From contig JBLMYQ010000036.1 in NCBI GenBank assembly GCA_050258375.1, positions 1 through 9,257 of the forward strand: a stretch of DNA of 9,257 nt, written 5' to 3'. Of the stretch, positions 5,557-9,257 are shown one piece after another (the first letter of the stretch is position 1; every line of letters begins with the position of its first letter). Source of the stretch: JBLMYQ01 sp050258375 (GTDB taxonomy: Bacteria; Bacillota; Clostridia; Acetivibrionales; UBA4821). The position numbers were made by a program, and so were the translations under genes. Below the pieces are notes generated by a model. The model was given only the letters and a program-made list of their open reading frames with translations, was not told where the DNA came from and searched no databases.

Positions 5557-6084
5557 TTATTCTTTCATACTGTATAAATCAAAATCAATTTTTGCAGTAT
5601 AATTTTGAGGTGTTGCCTGGACGCTAAAATTCTTTACTATAAGCTTCTTTTTAAAGCCCTTAAAATAGTTAAGAACTTCTTTTATTTCATCGAGTGAGCC
5701 ACTGGTATTAATTGAAACCCTTGTAATAGCATATTTTTCGTTTTCCTTTGGAAAGCTGAGGTCCACGTTATCGGTTTTTATTGTACTGCTTTTTATCATT
5801 TTATATATATCCATTGTAATTTCACTTCCTTGGCTCTTTGAGGGAAGCAGCTCTTCAACCTTAATAAGCTCGCTTTCATAAGCCTCAATTTTTCTTTCAG
5901 CTTCTTCTCTTTTCTTGCTCCATCTTTCAAGGTTTTTTACCTTTTTATTTTTTTCATTGTATTCTAAGCTATATTTTTGTATGTTTTCATTTGAAATAGA
6001 AATATAGTATTTATAAACCGCATAGCTTACCCCGGCAAGAATAAGTACAAATAGGATTATTTTCTGTAGTTTTTCCTTACTCAT
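5557..6084 (-). CDS. pilO: Type IV pilus inner-membrane protein PilO
   Basis: This is a 175-residue bitopic protein. The start is ATG 6084, 8 nt after GGAGG (6097-6093); the frame is open to TTG 6108, but that extension runs through the SD. A basic head (SKEKLQK) precedes a membrane helix at about residues 8-27, a highly charged coiled coil at about 32-78 (KNKKVKNLERWSKKREEAER) and an alpha/beta domain at about 88-172 with alternating hydrophobic strands (YAITRVSINTSG, NYTAKIDFDLY), matching the ferredoxin-like fold of PilO. It should pair with PilN. The gap to pilN is 31 nt, with the SD inside it, consistent with one mRNA. No lipoprotein PilP or secretin PilQ follows; the next gene is another PilO-like protein. 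Sequence identity to Proteobacterial PilO is expected to be low, so the assignment rests on architecture and position. Confidence 0.83.
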   Translation of the reverse strand: MSKEKLQKIILFVLILAGVSYAVYKYYISISNENIQKYSLEYNEKNKKVKNLERWSKKREEAERKIEAYESELIKVEELLPSKSQGSEITMDIYKMIKSSTIKTDNVDLSFPKENEKYAITRVSINTSGSLDEIKEVLNYFKGFKKKLIVKNFSVQATPQNYTAKIDFDLYSMKE

Positions 6085-6092
6085 ATTTTTAT

Positions 6093-6097
6093 CCTCC
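6093..6097 (-). promoter_or_regulatory. Ribosome binding site that fixes the pilO start
   Basis: On the minus strand GGAGG (6097-6093) lies 8 nt before ATG 6084. This favours the ATG over the in-frame TTG at 6108, which would place the SD inside the coding region. Confidence 0.8.
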
Positions 6098-6115
6098 GTT
6101 TCTCCCAAAGTCTAA

Positions 6116-6688
6116 TTACTTTTTGATTTTCGAGTCTATCAGCTTCAGCCTGAAGCTGATGTCTGTTTTTCTATCGACTATAGGGATATCCGGCATATTT
6201 ACCTGTTCAAAAATATTTAGTTTCACTAAATTTTCTACAAGTGAATTTGCCTCTATCGGATTATTGATTACATAAGAAACAGCTACTTCCATTTTATCTG
6301 TAATACTCATATAGGTCATCTGAACTCCTTGAGGCTCTGCAGAAATAAGCTTATCCATAAGTGCAGCAACATCAATATCATTCTTGCTTATTTCCTGAAT
6401 TATTTTCTTCTTTTCCTTAAGCTTTTTTTCCGTGTCGTTCAGTTTTTTATAAAGCACTTCAACGTCCTTATAAAATTCAATTTCCTTATCAGCATTTTTT
6501 ATTTGTTCTGTTAATGTAAATATCTTTAGCTCCGGAACAAAGTATACTCCGAAGGAAACCAACGTAAATACTGCCGTAGCAATACCAACAATAAATAATC
6601 TTTTAATTGCATTTTTTTCTCTTATCATAAATTCAGGAACAAAGTTTATATTCTTATTAATTTGTTTATTTTTATTTTTCTTTTTCAT
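6116..6688 (-). CDS. pilN: Type IV pilus inner-membrane protein PilN
   Basis: This is a 190-residue bitopic protein with a very basic, Asn/Lys-rich cytoplasmic tail that carries INFVP (14-18). This matches the INLLP-type peptide of PilN that binds the groove of PilM. The membrane helix spans about residues 31-51, followed by a long charged coiled coil at about 55-105 (KLNDTEKKLKEKKK) and an alpha/beta domain at about 107-187 (MDKLISAEPQGVQMTYMSI). It forms a complex with PilM on the cytoplasmic side and PilO in the membrane. Its ATG overlaps the last codon and stop of pilM by 4 nt (ATGA), so translation is probably coupled and the two products made in similar amounts. A run of AAA codons at the start (MKKKNKNK) may aid initiation at the coupled site. 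Confidence 0.88.
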   Translation of the reverse strand: MKKKNKNKQINKNINFVPEFMIREKNAIKRLFIVGIATAVFTLVSFGVYFVPELKIFTLTEQIKNADKEIEFYKDVEVLYKKLNDTEKKLKEKKKIIQEISKNDIDVAALMDKLISAEPQGVQMTYMSITDKMEVAVSYVINNPIEANSLVENLVKLNIFEQVNMPDIPIVDRKTDISFRLKLIDSKIKK

Positions 6689-7674
6689 TTGTCCACCCCT
6701 CTCATCAACAACCCAAAGCAGCCAAAAAACCTTTCCGGATGGAATTGCTTTTTATTTTTTACAGGCATAGCGCTAAAGGAGAATTTATTGGCTAATGCTT
6801 CTCCGGTCAATACCTTTATACTTAGATTTTCCTGTATAAAATTGATAGCCTCTTTAAGCATCGCACCTCTGCCAATAAAGTAAACCTCTTCAATTATTTT
6901 GCCGTGATGCCTTGTCGAGAAAAAGTTAAGATAATTTTTCAGGGTTTCAGCAGCCATATCAAAATCCTCGCCAAGCTCTTCAACCTGAAGATTACCAAGA
7001 TACGCTGCTTCATCAATACTGTCTTCCGGCTTTGGAATTGCATAATTGATTATGGAATTTATGAAAAGATTCTTTCCCTCAAGCATTAAAAATTCTGTTT
7101 GATCATATGTCATATCCATTATAGCGCAATCATTTCCAACTAATTTTACAAAAAGATTGGTTACTGCATCTGAATAAATACTTATTACCTTGGGCTTCAT
7201 TTTGCATTTAAGAAACATTCCGGCATAATATTCGACTGTGCTTTTGGGTATGGCAACAAGAAGCACATTATAATATGCCTTTTCATCTTTTTCGTTAATT
7301 TCCTGAATTTTATAATCAAACAAGTATTCTTCCGGTTTAATAGGAAAATACTGTTGAATACTTAGCTTCATAAAGTTTTTCAAATCCTTGAACTCCATGC
7401 TTGGAAGCTTAACCACGCGGGTTATAATCCCTCTGTCTGAAATACAGAGATTGTAAGTTTTTTGCTTTATATTATTGCTCGCCAAAGTCTTCTTCACCAG
7501 TCCTGCAATTGCCTCCCTGCCCGCATGCTCCTTAGCGTTTGCAAATTCGGCAGGTACGTCTAATTGAACCGCTTTTGAAACTTCAATCTTTTTAGTCTTT
7601 TTATTATAACGGCACAATGCAAACTTATATGTGCTTTCCTGTATGCTTATGCATAATTCCCATGAGCCTGCCAT
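6685..7674 (-). CDS. pilM: Type IV pilus assembly protein PilM (actin-like)
   Basis: This 329-residue cytoplasmic protein of the PilM/FtsA-like fold recruits PilN and links the pilus motor to the membrane complex. The start is ATG 7674, after AGAGGGAG placed immediately downstream of the pilX stop. The family core is clear: RVVKLPSMEFKDLKNF (86-101), QYFPIKPEEYLFDY (108-121), YNVLLVAIPKSTVEYY (135-150) and EVYFIGRGAMLKEAINFI (263-280). Nucleotide motifs look eroded. The phosphate-1 loop, usually D-x-G-S, reads ISIQES (9-14). Phosphate-2, usually D-x-G, reads DMTYDQTE (187-194), keeping Asp but not Gly. The adenosine motif reads GRG (268-270) rather than GGG or GGS. The fold and PilN docking may survive without ATP. 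The gap to the preceding gene is 14 nt, and it overlaps pilN by 4 nt. Confidence 0.9.
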   Translation of the reverse strand: MAGSWELCISIQESTYKFALCRYNKKTKKIEVSKAVQLDVPAEFANAKEHAGREAIAGLVKKTLASNNIKQKTYNLCISDRGIITRVVKLPSMEFKDLKNFMKLSIQQYFPIKPEEYLFDYKIQEINEKDEKAYYNVLLVAIPKSTVEYYAGMFLKCKMKPKVISIYSDAVTNLFVKLVGNDCAIMDMTYDQTEFLMLEGKNLFINSIINYAIPKPEDSIDEAAYLGNLQVEELGEDFDMAAETLKNYLNFFSTRHHGKIIEEVYFIGRGAMLKEAINFIQENLSIKVLTGEALANKFSFSAMPVKNKKQFHPERFFGCFGLLMRGVDK

Positions 7675-7688
7675 AAATATCTCCCTCT

Positions 7689-8105
7689 TTAGTTTATTTC
7701 CTTCCAGTATTGTACATTAAAGGTATCATCCTTTTTGAATATCTCTTCTTCTATTATCCTTACTGTATTTTTAAATTTCCCACGGGATGTAATTTTGTAA
7801 GTTGGGGCATTTTTTTCTATTGTAACCTCTATTCTATGCTCCTCAGTATATTGCTCTGCAAACGGATTGTCGAGGGCGGGGAGCTCCTCAGGAATATCTT
7901 CATCATCGCTTGCCTTTATTATTGCTGCTGCCCTTTCAATTCCACTTTCAGCAATATAATATGCCTTCATGCGATATTCAACTGTTTGATGGATTTTTCT
8001 TTCTGAATTGATTAAAGTATAAATAGAAGTATAAAGTATCCCAATTATGGCTACAATTATTACAACAAACAATAATATTGCACCTTTTTGACCATTTTTC
8101 TGCAA
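7689..8105 (-). CDS. PilX-like minor prepilin
   Basis: This 138-residue protein starts at TTG 8105, after GGGGGA at about 7 nt; no ATG lies near. A short leader, MQKNGQKG, ends in Gly, the expected prepilin peptidase site, followed by AILLF and a hydrophobic helix to about residue 31. The mature residue 5 is not Glu, as is common for PilX and GspK-type minor pilins. The PilX N-terminal domain signature is clear: a long amphipathic helix with EYRMKAYYIAESGIERA (43-59), containing AESG. The C-terminal part is small (about 75 residues) and acidic (ASDDEDIPEE, 65-74), with beta-strand-like RIEVTIEK and TYKITSRG. It is probably a tip or priming minor pilin working with the neighbouring PilW-like protein. 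Gaps are 23 nt upstream and 14 nt downstream. Confidence 0.8.
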   Translation of the reverse strand: MQKNGQKGAILLFVVIIVAIIGILYTSIYTLINSERKIHQTVEYRMKAYYIAESGIERAAAIIKASDDEDIPEELPALDNPFAEQYTEEHRIEVTIEKNAPTYKITSRGKFKNTVRIIEEEIFKKDDTFNVQYWKEIN

Positions 8106-8128
8106 TGTTTATCCCCCATTATTCTCAA

Positions 8129-8626
8129 CTAGTGAAGCCTGACCGCGGTAGTATATTCCTTCTTTTTATCGCTTTTACCATTTTTACATGCAATTTTTAT
8201 TATTAATATCTGATCATTATCGGAAGCTATCTTAATTGAAAATTCGCTGATGTTGCCAACAATCTTATTGCGCCCAGAATCTCTAAGCTCTCCATATCCT
8301 TTAGCGCTGTCATAAGAAAAGTTTATTTCGCCATTGGCTTGATTTTGTACTGTATTTATAATAACAACATCATCCTCATTGATAATGCTGTTAACCGTTT
8401 TGTCAGCCTCCGATTCAAGCCTTAATCCGGAGTTGCTTCTTATCTTTGTAACAACGCGGTCAAGTGCTATCCTCGCATCCTGTTTAAGCTCAAGTTCATT
8501 CTCTTTTGAATAATACTGCTTTATTTCATGAGTATAGTATACCATAAAATAGCCCATTACTAAACTGAATATGCCTATGGTAATCATAACCTCAAGAAGG
8601 GTAAAGCCTTTACAATTCTTTCCCAT
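8129..8626 (-). CDS. Prepilin with class III signal, PilW/PilJ-like minor pilin
   Basis: This 165-residue protein begins at ATG 8626, 5 nt after GGAGG. It has a canonical class III signal: leader MGKNCKG, cleavage between G7 and F8, then FTLLEV with Glu12 as mature Glu5, and a hydrophobic helix to about residue 30. The helix continues as charged YYSKENELELKQDARIALDR (38-57), where the A-R-x-A-L-D-R pattern is typical of PilW/PilJ and GspJ-type minor pseudopilins. A beta-rich C-terminal domain follows (ISEFSIKIASDNDQILIIKI). With the PilX-like protein it probably forms the initiation or tip complex. It is exported, cleaved and N-methylated by a prepilin peptidase that is not in this window. 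A major pilin role is less likely given its place beside a PilX-like gene. Confidence 0.85.
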   Translation of the reverse strand: MGKNCKGFTLLEVMITIGIFSLVMGYFMVYYTHEIKQYYSKENELELKQDARIALDRVVTKIRSNSGLRLESEADKTVNSIINEDDVVIINTVQNQANGEINFSYDSAKGYGELRDSGRNKIVGNISEFSIKIASDNDQILIIKIACKNGKSDKKKEYTTAVRLH

Positions 8627-8639
8627 TATTACCTCCGGT

Positions 8640-9257
8640 CTAATAAGTAATCCTCAAAAACGGAGTATCCTTTCCTTCCCTGCTGCACAGCGATGCAGTG
8701 CTTTTTGTCGTACCGGCATCAAGAAGTACGCTTAGCTTCTTATCTCCCTTATACTCTTCATTGGTAAATGTAGTAATATCAGCAACGCTGGTTTTATATG
8801 TGCTGTCAACATAAAATATCTCATAGGTCCACCCACAAGTCGGAGAATTGTTCCATGTTATTACGTCTTCCTTCCATGTATCATCAGTCACCTTATATAT
8901 ATCAACCTCAATCCGCTTAGTATTAGTTATATTTCTTCCAGAAACTACAAATTCAGCGGTTTTTGGAGTGCTTTTTATACCAGATAAATCATACATGAGA
9001 TATGTCTGGCAATTTTTGCCTGTCCTGCCCGGAGTATAATTAACATCGAGATTTTCAGCTTTTCCATAATTAGTATCACCGTACTGACCATCACGGATAT
9101 ATGCATCTGCTGTAGGATAAAGAATTATTGATGTCTCACCTGCGCTTGGAATAACACAAGCTTCATTGGAATTTGCACTTTCTCCTTTTGAATTAACAGC
9201 ATTTACGACATAATAATACGCCGTGTCGTTTGTCAGCCCGGTTTCTTCAAAGGTTGT
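8640..9257 (-). CDS. Extracellular protein with FN3 and DNRLRE domains (5' end outside window)
   Basis: The frame is open from the window edge to TAG at 8642-8640: 205 residues, all from the C-terminal part of a larger protein. The in-frame ATG at 8996 is internal, since coding continues upstream without a break. Residues 1-37 of this fragment are the end of a fibronectin type III domain (GLTNDTAYYYVVNAVNSKGE). Residues 43-205 form a DNRLRE/CBM96-like beta-sandwich: LYPTADAYIRDGQYGDTNYG (47-66), then RTGKNCQTYLMYDLS, DDTWKEDVITWNNSP and a closing FLRITY. Such domains occur in secreted and surface carbohydrate-active or adhesive proteins. It ends 13 nt before the prepilin gene, whose SD lies in that gap, so it is co-transcribed with the pilus genes. 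A pilus-linked adhesin is plausible but inferred. Confidence 0.85.
   Translation of the reverse strand, partial: TTFEETGLTNDTAYYYVVNAVNSKGESANSNEACVIPSAGETSIILYPTADAYIRDGQYGDTNYGKAENLDVNYTPGRTGKNCQTYLMYDLSGIKSTPKTAEFVVSGRNITNTKRIEVDIYKVTDDTWKEDVITWNNSPTCGWTYEIFYVDSTYKTSVADITTFTNEEYKGDKKLSVLLDAGTTKSTASLCSREGKDTPFLRITY

Noticed and set aside
8640..8996. A 118-residue gene starting at the ATG at 8996.
   Set aside because: The frame is open from the window edge and encodes the first part of the same DNRLRE domain plus an FN3 end, so this Met is internal.

Overview
The window looks like chromosomal DNA of a low-GC, monoderm Clostridia-type bacterium. Intergenic DNA is very AT-rich, Shine-Dalgarno (SD) sites are strong (AGGAGG, GGAGG), TTG and GTG starts are common, and the promoters are sigma-A-like with TATAAT boxes. 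The ABC-F protein closely resembles Bacillus YkpA. The type IV pilus inner-membrane genes end without pilP or pilQ, as expected for a cell with no outer membrane. A cellulolytic or soil Clostridia lineage is plausible, but that is inference.

Layout: (1) 1-524, minus strand: the start of a polytopic membrane protein (DUF2238/YjdF-like), cut by the window edge. (2) 525-2600, plus strand: three small or mid-sized orphan genes, each with its own promoter and terminator. They are a 68-residue two-helix membrane protein, a 97-residue cysteine-rich protein and a 175-residue unknown protein of higher GC. Between the last two lies about 260 bp of nested inverted and direct repeats resembling a decayed MITE. 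(3) 2617-4949, plus strand: a YkpA/YbiT-type ABC-F ATPase with its own promoter, then a DUF3267 membrane zincin-like gene. The gene boundary is a long hairpin that can act both as the ABC-F terminator and as a lid over the next gene's SD. (4) 4953-4985: a probable convergent terminator. (5) 4964-9257, minus strand: a tightly packed type IV pilus operon. In transcription order it reads FN3-DNRLRE surface protein (5' end outside the window), PilW/PilJ-like prepilin, PilX-like minor prepilin, pilM, pilN, pilO and a second pilO-like paralogue.

How the pilus genes fit together: PilM is the cytoplasmic actin-like platform and docks the N-terminal INFVP peptide of PilN. PilN and the PilO proteins are bitopic coiled-coil proteins that form the alignment complex in the membrane. 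The two prepilins are probably minor pilins for the tip or for initiation. The FN3-DNRLRE protein is plausibly the extracellular adhesin or carbohydrate-binding partner. The motor ATPases, platform protein PilC, prepilin peptidase and major pilin are not in the window.

No CRISPR array, tRNA, rRNA, intact insertion sequence or clear prophage gene was seen. I found no convincing whole new system. The most interesting points are the FN3-DNRLRE protein in the pilus operon, the duplicated PilO, the eroded nucleotide motifs of PilM, the two possible SD-masking hairpins and the composite repeat.
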